64,000 bases of DNA from positions 17,615 to 81,614 of the forward strand of contig NZ_JARBUY010000003.1 of the NCBI RefSeq assembly GCF_028882255.1, written 5' to 3'. The position numbers and the translations under genes are program-made. The number at the start of each line of letters is the position of its first letter. The first letter of the stretch is position 1. The notes under the pieces were generated by a model. It was not told where the DNA came from, ran no database searches, and saw only the letters and a list, made by a program, of their open reading frames with translations. Shown here one piece after another: positions 1 to 8,489 of this stretch. The DNA comes from Maribacter polysaccharolyticus (GTDB taxonomy: Bacteria; Bacteroidota; Bacteroidia; Flavobacteriales; Flavobacteriaceae).

Positions 1-799
1 TATCCCCTCCTGCATTTTCTTTTATAAAGGAAACCGACTTTTCAACAAATACCGGCAATACTTCTTCGTGTTTGAAATCCTCTGAAATATCACCTTTTAT
101 CCAATAAGCATAAGGGTTTTCGGCTCTGGTCCTTACCGAAACAGCTGTTGGCTCCATCACCACTTTATCATTCTCCACATATACAAAGGGGGGCATATTC
201 AAAGAGGCTGGTAATAGGTAAGAGTAGTCGAACCCTAAATCAAGTGCCCCTTTTCGTAAAGGTTTTGAATAATCTATTTGTTCAAATGGATACTTGTCTT
301 CAATGGCCGAGTAAAATTCCAATTCCTGACGACTATCTTTCAGCGTCCAATTTAATCCCAGATGCCATTTACCTACATTGGCGGTTTTATAACCGTGTTG
401 CCGTAACAAATCCGCTACGGTTAAGCGGTCATCCTTTATGAGCATCGGAGAAGTACCCCAGGTCACAAATTGTTTTAATGGGCTTCTCCAGTTATAACGG
501 CCTGTTAAAATTCCATACCTGGTTGGCGTACAAACCGACGAGGAAGTATGCGCATCGGTGAACTTCATTCCCTCCGCCCCCATTTTATCCAGATTGGGGG
601 TATGTATTTTACTGTTTTCATTATAGATACCCAGGTCCCCAATACCCAAATCATCGGCCAAAATATAGACGATATTCGGTGCATCGCTTTTTATGGATTT
701 TGATTGGGCCATCCCGTTAAATGCAGAAGTGGCGATAAATAAAACAAAGGTTATATTTATTATCCCACCGATACCGTATTTTAATGATTTTAAATCCAT
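1..799 (-). CDS. S1-family sulfatase, partial (C-terminus beyond the left edge)
   Basis: An exported formylglycine-dependent sulfatase that hydrolyses sulfate esters, probably on the glycan targeted by this PUL. The gene starts at the ATG at 797-799 and 266 codons are visible. A hydrophobic N-terminal segment (about residues 9-30) acts as signal peptide. The metal-binding start of the sulfatase fold is seen as ILADDLGIGD (46-55). The sulfatase signature CTPTR (Cys90-Arg94) supplies the cysteine that is converted to formylglycine, followed by TGRYNW and the conserved GKWHLG. The C-terminal metal- and substrate-binding part is missing only because the window ends. It is the last visible gene of the PUL operon, 12 nt after the GH29 gene. 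The family is certain; the exact substrate position (2-, 3- or 4-O-sulfate of fucose, or another sugar) cannot be read from the sequence. Confidence 0.93.
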   Translation of the reverse strand, partial: MDLKSLKYGIGGIINITFVLFIATSAFNGMAQSKSIKSDAPNIVYILADDLGIGDLGIYNENSKIHTPNLDKMGAEGMKFTDAHTSSSVCTPTRYGILTGRYNWRSPLKQFVTWGTSPMLIKDDRLTVADLLRQHGYKTANVGKWHLGLNWTLKDSRQELEFYSAIEDKYPFEQIDYSKPLRKGALDLGFDYSYLLPASLNMPPFVYVENDKVVMEPTAVSVRTRAENPYAYWIKGDISEDFKHEEVLPVFVEKSVSFIKENAGGD

Positions 800-811
800 T
801 AACACGATTGA

Positions 812-2338
812 TTAATTATTCGTTTTTGAAATCTTTATCCGAAAACCATTGACAATATTACCTGGCAAATACTTTGGCAACTTAATGGTCAGTGCATCAT
901 TGGTTCGTTTCCATTTAACTTTTTTGTCACTTCCCATCAGTTCAATAGCAGAAATTCCAGAATCAAGAAGTCCCCCTTTAGCCAATGTTGTTATGACAAT
1001 ATCTTGAGTTGGAATGGCAAGAACAAAAGCATAAAGCACTCCATCTTTGATTGTAAATCGGATATCTTCTTGAGTATAGTCTTTATGGTTTTCCCCTTGA
1101 CGCCCATCTTTCACTTCCAAAGGCCCTTCCCCAAAGATTTTCCATGGACGGGAACCATATATACCCTCACCATTAATCTTAAGAAAATCACCAAAAGCAT
1201 TTAGATAGCCTTTCTGTTTTTCTGGTATTGTCCCATCGCCACGAAGCCCGATATTCAACATAACCACTCCGTTCTTGCTTATGGCATCCACGGCATTACT
1301 TACCATTACAGGCACGCTCATTTTGTTTATGGAATTTTTATTATAAAACCAATCCCCGGAAAGATCTGTGGCCCATAACCATGGTTCCGGTTTAATCTCC
1401 CCTGCTCCACCCCTTTCAAGATTATAGGTGAAGGCTTTTCTATTCAAGGTTTTATCCTTTAAGGAAAGTACTACGGTTTGTTTGCCATTATGCTTCTTTA
1501 GATCACGATTTAAATATTCAGAAAAAAGCTTGACCCCTATTCCTTTCCCCGGACCTATTTTAGGAAAAGGTGCGTCGTTATTAAACATATCTGGATCGTA
1601 TTTTTCGATTATCTCCCAACAACGTGCATACCAATGTTCATTCCAACTATCCTGACTAGCATAATTTTTAGAATCATAATCCATGTTAAAGAGTTTCCAC
1701 TCTAAGGTTCCTTCTTTCTGATATTTCCGTGCGGGGCGCCACCAGCCTGGAGACCAGTATAAATGTGTCGAAACCCCAAATTTTAGTCCATATTTTCTTG
1801 CCGCGGCTTTCCATTCCCCAAGAACATCTCGATGGGGCCCCATATCTACGGAGTTCCATGGATGCGACGAATCGTACATATCAAAATTATCATGATGGGT
1901 TGCAACCGGCATAATGAAACGGGCCCCATTGTCCTTGACAAAAGCTACCAAGGCATCTGGATCCCAATTTTCACCTTTAAACAAAGGAATCAGTTTTTCG
2001 TAACCGAATTCATCCAAAGGACCATATCGCTTAATGTGCCATTCAGACAATTCTTTAGCCATTTTTTTTCCTCCGCCATACATGTTTCTGCCATACCATG
2101 AACCATCAAGTGGCCGATCCTCATCGACAGCGGAGGGTATGCCCCAATGAAACCAAACCCCTAATTTACCATCTATCAACCATTCCGGAACCTGATAATT
2201 GTCAACCATAGATTCCCAATTTGCTTCAATTTTTGGTACTGTTTCATTGTTTTTGGTCTGACCAAAAATGACAGCGTGACCTAATAAGTATGTTGTTACC
2301 AGCAACTGTATTGCCTTCATCCAATATGTTTTATTCAT
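812..2338 (-). CDS. GH29 alpha-L-fucosidase, divergent member
   Basis: A 508-residue exported alpha-L-fucosidase that should release terminal alpha-L-fucose by the retaining mechanism. The N-terminus is a type I signal peptide ending near residue 26 (FGQ), with no lipobox. The catalytic barrel shows WFHWGIPSA (62-70), THHDNFDMYDS (147-157, in place of the usual KHHDGF) and YDPDMFNNDAPFP (247-259), where Asp255 aligns with the GH29 nucleophile. The common WFDG context around that Asp is absent, so this is a distant GH29 branch. NIGLRGDGTIP (about 365-375) is the family's C-terminal barrel motif, followed by a beta-domain. It lies 8 nt after the sulfatase at 2347-3885 and 12 nt before the next sulfatase, so the three are surely co-transcribed. 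The family call is firm; linkage preference is unknown and could differ from the other two GH29 enzymes here. Confidence 0.92.
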   Translation of the reverse strand: MNKTYWMKAIQLLVTTYLLGHAVIFGQTKNNETVPKIEANWESMVDNYQVPEWLIDGKLGVWFHWGIPSAVDEDRPLDGSWYGRNMYGGGKKMAKELSEWHIKRYGPLDEFGYEKLIPLFKGENWDPDALVAFVKDNGARFIMPVATHHDNFDMYDSSHPWNSVDMGPHRDVLGEWKAAARKYGLKFGVSTHLYWSPGWWRPARKYQKEGTLEWKLFNMDYDSKNYASQDSWNEHWYARCWEIIEKYDPDMFNNDAPFPKIGPGKGIGVKLFSEYLNRDLKKHNGKQTVVLSLKDKTLNRKAFTYNLERGGAGEIKPEPWLWATDLSGDWFYNKNSINKMSVPVMVSNAVDAISKNGVVMLNIGLRGDGTIPEKQKGYLNAFGDFLKINGEGIYGSRPWKIFGEGPLEVKDGRQGENHKDYTQEDIRFTIKDGVLYAFVLAIPTQDIVITTLAKGGLLDSGISAIELMGSDKKVKWKRTNDALTIKLPKYLPGNIVNGFRIKISKTNN

Positions 2339-2346
2339 TAATAACC

Positions 2347-3885
2347 TTAATATACTTTCCTGATAAATAATGAGTCATATTTTTCATACCCATTATATTT
2401 TACGCCTTCGTTTACCCAATGTTGCAGTTCCTTATCATATAATTCCCTCATTTTTATCAGAGTGGATTCATTTTCCTCTTGATCGGCAATATTCACCAAT
2501 TCATAGGGATCATTGACTATATCGAATAATTCTTCGGTAGGGTACAGCCCTTTTTCATTGTCCTCGTAATACCAATAGACATATTTGTACCGTTCATCCA
2601 TAACCGTAAGGCTATGCGTGGCCTCGGGACCCCAAACTTGAATAATTGGAAGGGTTTCCCGTATTTGTATATTCGTATTCCCTAAAACCGGTCGTAAACT
2701 CTTACCATCGTAAATAGAAGGAATTTCTACCCCTGCAAAATCGAGAATGGTTGCCGTGATATCCACATTACCGGATAATGAACTTGATTTACTCCCTTTT
2801 TTTAATTGATCATTTCTGGGATCTACAATAATCAGTGGTGTTCTTGCTCCTTCTTCATAAGGCAAAACTTTTGAACCCAGACCATGGGAACCATTGAAAT
2901 AGCCATTATCCGAAGAAAAAATGATAATGGTGTTGTCATCGATATTCAATCTTTTCAATTCCTCCAACACCATTCCTATTGAGTAATCTACTCCGTAAAT
3001 AAGCTGATGGTATTTACGTAAAGCTTCTTGATAGGTATCCTCTTTATCGTAGCCCCATTCTGTGAATCTTTGGTATTGTCTTCCCATTCTAGAGTGTTTG
3101 GCCAAATGTTTGCCTGCTTCACGACCATAGTTAGGTAGTTTGTCGAATGTTGCATTCGCATAAATGCTGTCAAAAATCGGATCTGGTTCCACAGGTCTGT
3201 GCGGGGCTTTAAAATAAACACTCATGCAAAATGGTTGCCCTTCTTCTACGGACTGATTTATAAAGTCTATTGTGGCAGCCCCGTAAGCACGTGTACTATG
3301 CGGGTATTGCCCTGCATATTTAACCATGGATCTGTTCTCTATGGTTTTATACGAAGTTTGATGTGGACTTCCTGCCCAAAAATCAAAATCCTTCTTCGCA
3401 AATTCACCTTCCTTTCCCCAACCGCCATTGGTATCAGAAACCGAAAAACCGAACTTACCTGCAAAACCGACTTTGTATCCTGCTTCTTTAAGTAATATCG
3501 GATAGGATGTTGACCATTGTTTGGTGCCTAATGAACCATGATCGAAATTACAGCCGGTTTTATATTCGAACTGACCGGTCATTAAATTGGCTCTACTGGC
3601 CATACAAATCGCAGTGGTATTATAGTGGCGTTTGAACACAACCCCATTATCTGCCAAAACATCCAAGTTTGGTGTTTTCACCACATTATTCCCGTAGTCC
3701 CTTTGGGAATCATACGATTGATCATCGGTCAAAAAGAAAATGATGTTCGGCTTTTCTTCTTTTTGTTTTTCCTTTTGTTTTTCTTTTTGGACATTGCACG
3801 ATTGCAAGGCCAAAAACCCTACGATCAATGACAAGGCCAATACATATTTATGCCTCATTTTCCCACTTGTTCTTTTAAGATTCAT
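2347..3885 (-). CDS. S1-family sulfatase lipoprotein with CMASR signature
   Basis: A 512-residue sulfatase probably anchored to the outer membrane: a lipobox ends LQSC at Cys30 (Cys21 if translation starts at the second ATG, 3858, which gives a more usual signal peptide). A Lys/Glu/Gln-rich linker (31-45) precedes the catalytic fold. FFLTDDQSYD (50-59) is the metal-binding start. The formylglycine motif is CMASR (Cys94-Arg98), a CxAxR variant that still fits the sulfatase consensus. Where most S1 sulfatases have GKWH, this one has AGKFGFS (142-148), so the lysine is kept but the Trp-His pair is lost. IIFSSDNGYFNG is the second metal-binding block. It sits between the truncated SGNH gene (21 nt upstream) and a GH29 gene (8 nt downstream). 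Sulfatase family assignment is firm; the altered active-site loop suggests a distinct substrate class. Confidence 0.93.
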   Translation of the reverse strand: MNLKRTSGKMRHKYVLALSLIVGFLALQSCNVQKEKQKEKQKEEKPNIIFFLTDDQSYDSQRDYGNNVVKTPNLDVLADNGVVFKRHYNTTAICMASRANLMTGQFEYKTGCNFDHGSLGTKQWSTSYPILLKEAGYKVGFAGKFGFSVSDTNGGWGKEGEFAKKDFDFWAGSPHQTSYKTIENRSMVKYAGQYPHSTRAYGAATIDFINQSVEEGQPFCMSVYFKAPHRPVEPDPIFDSIYANATFDKLPNYGREAGKHLAKHSRMGRQYQRFTEWGYDKEDTYQEALRKYHQLIYGVDYSIGMVLEELKRLNIDDNTIIIFSSDNGYFNGSHGLGSKVLPYEEGARTPLIIVDPRNDQLKKGSKSSSLSGNVDITATILDFAGVEIPSIYDGKSLRPVLGNTNIQIRETLPIIQVWGPEATHSLTVMDERYKYVYWYYEDNEKGLYPTEELFDIVNDPYELVNIADQEENESTLIKMRELYDKELQHWVNEGVKYNGYEKYDSLFIRKVY

Positions 3886-3906
3886 ATTCTTTAAATTTAG
3901 CCGTAA

Positions 3907-4275
3907 TCACTTCCGTTGAAGGGCATGTGACCGGTGTAATATTAATGGCTGCCCCAATCTTTCCATAAAATCGTTACTTGACGGTCCCCTGGTATGCAAA
4001 CGATATACACAGGCCTTACCTTTTAATGATTCCCTTACATATTCCGAATATCCTATGGAGATGGAATCACCATAAATAAAAACATTGGGTAACCCTGGTT
4101 CTGGTTCAATATATCTAAATTGATATCTTGTTTTTGTAAATCTCCCTAAGCTTTCCCATGCCTTTTTACAAACATCACAACCGGTGATCAGCATTTGACC
4201 CAATGCCCTTGTTGCAAACAAGGATGCCAAGCCAAAAGCTGAAATCATTTTAAAGGATTGTCTTCTGCCAATCAT
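3907..4275 (-). pseudogene. Truncated SGNH/GDSL hydrolase remnant
   Basis: This 122-codon frame keeps only the front part of an SGNH hydrolase. It has an N-terminal signal with a twin-arginine-like GRRQSF, then NVFIYGDSISIGYSEYV (64-80), whose Ser71 is the block-I nucleophile, and RGPSSND (96-102), whose Asn101 fits the block-III asparagine. Full-length relatives run to roughly 250-300 residues and carry the block-V Asp-x-x-His needed for catalysis. Here the frame goes into an unrelated-looking tail from about residue 108 and stops, and the next gene's ATG follows 21 nt later, so the missing part is not present in another frame. The C-terminal two thirds appear to have been deleted. It lies 10 nt after a GH29 gene, inside the PUL operon. 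The product would be inactive as an esterase. An alternative is a short protein with a new role, which I consider less likely. Confidence 0.75.
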
Positions 4276-4285
4276 TCCCGATCCT

Positions 4286-5767
4286 TCAGTTTAAAGTGAT
4301 TTTAAGTGCATAACCGTGTTGATCTACTTGTTGACCTTTTAAATCAACCTCTAGGCCTGTGGTGGTTTGTTTCCATGAAATTTCGGAGGTTGCGCCGAGC
4401 ATCTCCACATTTTTAACCACAATATCTTTATCTGGGCTTAAACTTCTTATAAGCACTTTTTTTTCAGGATATTGAAAAGCGATGGCATAAACACTGTCCC
4501 CTTTTTGGGTAAACCAAAAATCCTCTGAGGTAAACTCCACAACAAAGCCGTTTTTTTCCCTATCTCTAGTACCCCCCATGTTCAATTTGGTCGGTCCTTC
4601 GTGGGTTATGGTCCATTTTCGGGTGTTGTAAATGGCTTCCCCGTTTACATCTAACCATTTACCCACGGTTAGTAAGTTGTCTATGGATTCTTGAGGCACT
4701 TCGCCTGAAGCTTTTGGTCCGATATTCAACATATAATTACCTCCCTTACTTACTATTTCAGTAAGCCAAAACAATAGTTCTTTTACAGATTTCCAATCAT
4801 GGTCATACGACTTATAACCCCAAGAATTGTTGGTAGTACCCACCGTTTGCCATGGTTTGGTAATCGCTAAATGGTCTTCAGGGATTTTATTGTCCCCAGG
4901 AATATCAAAATCACCCAATCCGTTGCCAACTCTTGAGTTGACCAACATTTTAGGTTGTAAATCGTAAGCTATTTTGTAAAATTCCAAGCTTTCGGCCGGA
5001 GTCACATAATGTGGATAATCGTACCATAGGGTGGTCATATTGGGAAATTTTGTCAATATCTCCTTTACCTGTGGATACGCTTTGTTCTCTAAGTATTCCG
5101 TAAAGGTATTCGGGCTTGGATCCCAAGTATTGACCCCGGCTTTACGCTTTACCCTATCATGTATTTCCCCTCCGGAAGCCAGATATTCCGAAAGACCACA
5201 ATCATTGCCATCCATCCAATCTATATTGTGCGAATAGTACAACCCAAAATCGATGTCATATTTTTGACAGGCATCATATAATTCCTGTACAATATCCTTG
5301 GGATAAGGACTTGCATCCATAATATCATATTCACTTACTTTGGAATCATACATCGCAAAACCATCATGGTGCTTGGAAGTAATGACCAAATACTTCATAC
5401 CTGCATCCTTGGCTAATCTTGCAATGGCATCCGCGTCAAATTCCGTTGGATTGAATCGGGTTGCCAATTCCGCATATTCGGCCCTAGGGATTTTCGCGCC
5501 TAATTGAATCCATTCCGCAACTTTAGGACCACTCAACTCTTCCATTTTTTTACCTTTCCAGATACCTCCCGGAATCGAATACAACCCCCAATGAATGAAC
5601 ATCCCATATTTTGCATCGTTAAAAGCCTCTTTGGCTTCTTCTTTGGATGCGGTCATTTGGTCATAGGTTAGTGTCTGATTTTCATCAACATTTTTGCTTC
5701 CGTTTTGTTTACAACCAATAAACCCAAAAAACAACAGAAGTATCCCTATTTTTATTCTTTGCGCCAT
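4286..5767 (-). CDS. GH29 alpha-L-fucosidase lipoprotein
   Basis: A 493-residue alpha-L-fucosidase with a lipoprotein signal (FIGC, lipidated Cys19), so it is probably tethered in the periplasm or on the cell surface. The classical GH29 motifs are all present: FIHWGLYS (57-64), [11 protein letters not shown] (132-142), FGLYYSH (174-180) and [11 protein letters not shown] (245-255), with Asp250 as the likely nucleophile. [11 protein letters not shown] marks the end of the barrel, and a beta-sandwich domain fills the last 100 or so residues. It is a standard-length family member. It follows the sulfatase at 5815-7245 by 47 nt and precedes the SGNH remnant by 10 nt. It would act on desulfated fucose ends made by the neighbouring sulfatases. 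That order of action is inference; the family and catalytic residues are seen directly. Confidence 0.96.
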   Translation of the reverse strand: MAQRIKIGILLLFFGFIGCKQNGSKNVDENQTLTYDQMTASKEEAKEAFNDAKYGMFIHWGLYSIPGGIWKGKKMEELSGPKVAEWIQLGAKIPRAEYAELATRFNPTEFDADAIARLAKDAGMKYLVITSKHHDGFAMYDSKVSEYDIMDASPYPKDIVQELYDACQKYDIDFGLYYSHNIDWMDGNDCGLSEYLASGGEIHDRVKRKAGVNTWDPSPNTFTEYLENKAYPQVKEILTKFPNMTTLWYDYPHYVTPAESLEFYKIAYDLQPKMLVNSRVGNGLGDFDIPGDNKIPEDHLAITKPWQTVGTTNNSWGYKSYDHDWKSVKELLFWLTEIVSKGGNYMLNIGPKASGEVPQESIDNLLTVGKWLDVNGEAIYNTRKWTITHEGPTKLNMGGTRDREKNGFVVEFTSEDFWFTQKGDSVYAIAFQYPEKKVLIRSLSPDKDIVVKNVEMLGATSEISWKQTTTGLEVDLKGQQVDQHGYALKITLN

Positions 5768-5814
5768 AGCTCTTTCCTTTATTTATTAGTTATGCGTATT
5801 TAAAAAACCTATTA

Positions 5815-7245
5815 TCAACCCTTAATCTTAGCATTCTTTGTCGCCTCTTTCTTATGACCGGATTTATTCGCTTTGGTTGATTTTTTTCTAGCAGCGGACA
5901 AACAGGTTTTCCTTGGTTCTTTGGGCAAGGATTCTTTCCATTCATTCACAAGCTTCAATAACGTTTTGGCTTTTTCCGGATCTTTCCCTGCAAGATCGTT
6001 TTCTTCTTTCCAGTCTTCCTTTATGTTGTACAACTCATATTTATCCCCTGTAACATCTACGACCAATTTATAATCACCATCCCTGACTCCAAGTGTAGGC
6101 CATGTATATTCATTACTTGTACCACCTCTCCATTCCCAGAAAATAGGTTTACTTCTTTCAAATCCCGCTCCTTTAAATGCAGCCATCATACTTTCCCCAT
6201 CAGGTTGATAATCCTTGGGCATATCGATACCCGCAGCTTCAAAGAAGGTTGGCAATAAATCCACGGCGGTAATGACGGAAGTATCATCTTTGACACCTTG
6301 GGGAATGACTTTTGGCCATTTAGCCACGAAAGGCACACGAATCCCTCCTGCGAACAACGAGCGTTTTTGCCCTTTAAGCCCTCCGGTTTCCCCTACGGAG
6401 TAATATTTACCCAATCCATTTCCCTTATGGGATTTTTCTTTTTCCGTACCTTCCCATTCCGGGCCATTGTCCGTAGAAAATACGACCAACGTATTCTCTG
6501 CAATACCCAAGTTCTGCAACAAGGCCATGATTCTGCCCACGGCCTCATCCCCTTCTGCAATTACAGATGCATATACCTGTTTTTGTTTATCCAATTCACC
6601 GAACTCGTCCATGAACTTTTGCAAGGGAAAATGTGCAAGATGCGCTTCGTGAAGCCATAAATTCACGTAAAAGGGCTGATCCTTATGTTTTTTGATAAAC
6701 TCAACGGCATAATCGACCCCTACAGAACCTGCTTTAGGAATATCGATGGCTTTTGAACCATTGAAAGTAGCGTAAGAATCGATTCCGTAGGCACTTTCGT
6801 GTGGCATATCAGGAGCCGAACCCAAATGCCATTTCCCGAAATGTCCGGTAACATATCCTGCCTTTTGGAATTCCCTGGGCAAGGACATTCCATTCGGATC
6901 CATCCAATCCGGCATATCCCTTTGTTCATGAGCTTTCCAACCCTGAAAGTGTTGGTGTATACTTTGTCTCGCTGGAAATTGCCCTGTCATAACGGCCACC
7001 CGACTTGGTGAACAAACCGGACTATTAACCGTAAAATTGGCAAAGTCCATACCTTCGCCAATCATTTTATCTATATTCGGCGTCTTTATCCAAGTGCTTC
7101 CATGCGCACTTAAATCGCCATAACCCCAATCATCGGCAAAAATGAAAATGATATTAGGCTTTTGCGTGTTTGATTGTGCATGTATATTTAATCCGATTGA
7201 GGATATCAGGTAAAATGCGAATAAAATTATTTTATAGTTGATCAT
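5815..7245 (-). CDS. S1-family sulfatase (arylsulfatase-type)
   Basis: A 476-residue secreted sulfatase with a type I signal peptide (cleavage likely after HAQ, residue 24). Motifs in order: FIFADDWGYGD (34-44, metal binding), CSPSR (Cys78-Arg82, formylglycine site), GHFGKWHLG, LWLHEAHLAHFP (substrate and metal side), FSTDNGPEW (second metal-binding block) and GLKGQKRSLFAGGIRVPF. All the expected active-site blocks are intact, so it should be active once the cysteine is matured by a formylglycine-generating enzyme, which is not encoded in this window. The last 30 residues form a very lysine-rich tail (KKSTKANK, KKEATKNAK) that is not part of the sulfatase fold. A role in binding the anionic glycan is possible but speculative. 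It lies 30 nt downstream of the esterase fusion and 47 nt upstream of a GH29 gene in the PUL operon. Confidence 0.95.
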   Translation of the reverse strand: MINYKIILFAFYLISSIGLNIHAQSNTQKPNIIFIFADDWGYGDLSAHGSTWIKTPNIDKMIGEGMDFANFTVNSPVCSPSRVAVMTGQFPARQSIHQHFQGWKAHEQRDMPDWMDPNGMSLPREFQKAGYVTGHFGKWHLGSAPDMPHESAYGIDSYATFNGSKAIDIPKAGSVGVDYAVEFIKKHKDQPFYVNLWLHEAHLAHFPLQKFMDEFGELDKQKQVYASVIAEGDEAVGRIMALLQNLGIAENTLVVFSTDNGPEWEGTEKEKSHKGNGLGKYYSVGETGGLKGQKRSLFAGGIRVPFVAKWPKVIPQGVKDDTSVITAVDLLPTFFEAAGIDMPKDYQPDGESMMAAFKGAGFERSKPIFWEWRGGTSNEYTWPTLGVRDGDYKLVVDVTGDKYELYNIKEDWKEENDLAGKDPEKAKTLLKLVNEWKESLPKEPRKTCLSAARKKSTKANKSGHKKEATKNAKIKG

Positions 7246-7275
7246 GCTTAATTGTTAAATGTCATTATTTGGGTT

Positions 7276-8382
7276 TTAAAGCGGGTTCTTTTTAAATTTC
7301 AATATAAAATCCACTGTATTTTGGGTTATTACCTCTAGTGTTGGCTCGATGTCCCCTCCTGCCTTACGCCAATTATGCCCCGCATTTTTTACAATGAACG
7401 TTTCAACATTGGCACCTATGTGATCCGCTTTTTCTTTAATGTGGTATGCATGGGCTACCGGTATGGTGGTATCATTGTCGGCTGCCATCATAAATAATGG
7501 AGGACTATTTGGGGTTAAGTAAAAAATGGGACTCATCTCTTTATACATAGCGGCTATCTTAGATGGATCGGATTCCATTTTCGTAATCCTGGAACCAAAT
7601 CGGTCCGCTTCTTTCGTGGGGTCATCCGTTTCAAATAATTCCTTTACCGTAAAATCAGAAGGTCCATACCATGAAACCCCGGCAACGACCTTGTAAGCGT
7701 ATCCATAAAGATTTTCATCCCCTTTAAAATCATGGGGATCTGCAAGTGTTATCATTTGGGCAATATGACCACCCGCCGAATCCCCCAAAACAAAAACCTG
7801 ATTGGCATCCAGTCCCAATGCTTTCCCATTTTTGGAAAGATACCGCAAGGCATCCATAGCGTCTGTAACACAATCACGCATCAATACGGACTTTTGCCCG
7901 GTAAGACGGTAATTGATGGAAACCACCGCAAAACCCTTCGCCACAAGTTCCAAAAAAGGACCGTCTACCGGTGTTTTAACTATGTTTTCCTTACTACCAT
8001 TGAACCAGCCACCGCCGTGAGTGTAAAGCACAATAGGACATTTTTCACCTTTAGGCTTTTGGGAGGGGTAGTATATATCCAAATACAAATCTTCTTCCTT
8101 TGTTGTTTTGTACTTAACATTTAACTTGATATCCCCTTCGGTTTTCAAATGTGGAATTTCAAAATTTGAAAATTCCTCTAGGGTAAGTACCCCGTTCTTA
8201 TCTGCGTCATATTTACTTATACGTCTCCAAATTTGGTTTATTTCGGCCTTTTCAAGTACGCCATTTTTATTACTGTCCAGTTTTGGGAATTCATTTTTGG
8301 CCAACGCAATGTTATTGGACGTCTGTGCTTTTACAGTACCTGCCAAACCGACTAATAAAACATACAATAACAACCTGTTCAT
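7276..8382 (-). CDS. EF-hand / alpha-beta hydrolase (esterase) fusion
   Basis: A 368-residue exported protein with two parts. After a signal peptide (1-20) come two canonical 12-residue EF-hand calcium loops, DSNKNGVLEKAE (36-47) and DADKNGVLTLEE (59-70). From about residue 85 it is an alpha/beta hydrolase of the BD-FAE/lipase-like group: oxyanion motif THGGGWF (121-127), nucleophile elbow GDSAGG (Ser202), probable acid Asp304 in ADNDTTIP, and His336 in NAGHNW. The catalytic triad therefore looks complete. Sitting between two sulfatases of a fucose-related PUL, it may remove acetyl or other ester groups from the glycan. That substrate is inferred from context only; natural fucoidans are known to be partly O-acetylated. 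The calcium-binding front end could stabilise the enzyme in seawater or on the cell surface. Family call firm, substrate unknown. Confidence 0.9.
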   Translation of the reverse strand: MNRLLLYVLLVGLAGTVKAQTSNNIALAKNEFPKLDSNKNGVLEKAEINQIWRRISKYDADKNGVLTLEEFSNFEIPHLKTEGDIKLNVKYKTTKEEDLYLDIYYPSQKPKGEKCPIVLYTHGGGWFNGSKENIVKTPVDGPFLELVAKGFAVVSINYRLTGQKSVLMRDCVTDAMDALRYLSKNGKALGLDANQVFVLGDSAGGHIAQMITLADPHDFKGDENLYGYAYKVVAGVSWYGPSDFTVKELFETDDPTKEADRFGSRITKMESDPSKIAAMYKEMSPIFYLTPNSPPLFMMAADNDTTIPVAHAYHIKEKADHIGANVETFIVKNAGHNWRKAGGDIEPTLEVITQNTVDFILKFKKNPL

Positions 8383-8489
8383 AACACCCTAGTTTACATT
8401 GATAAGGAAAATCCTACCCTGACCGATAACCTTATTAGGACAAAGTCGAAAAAACAATATTTTGTTTTCGCCTGGCATATAGGCCAATG

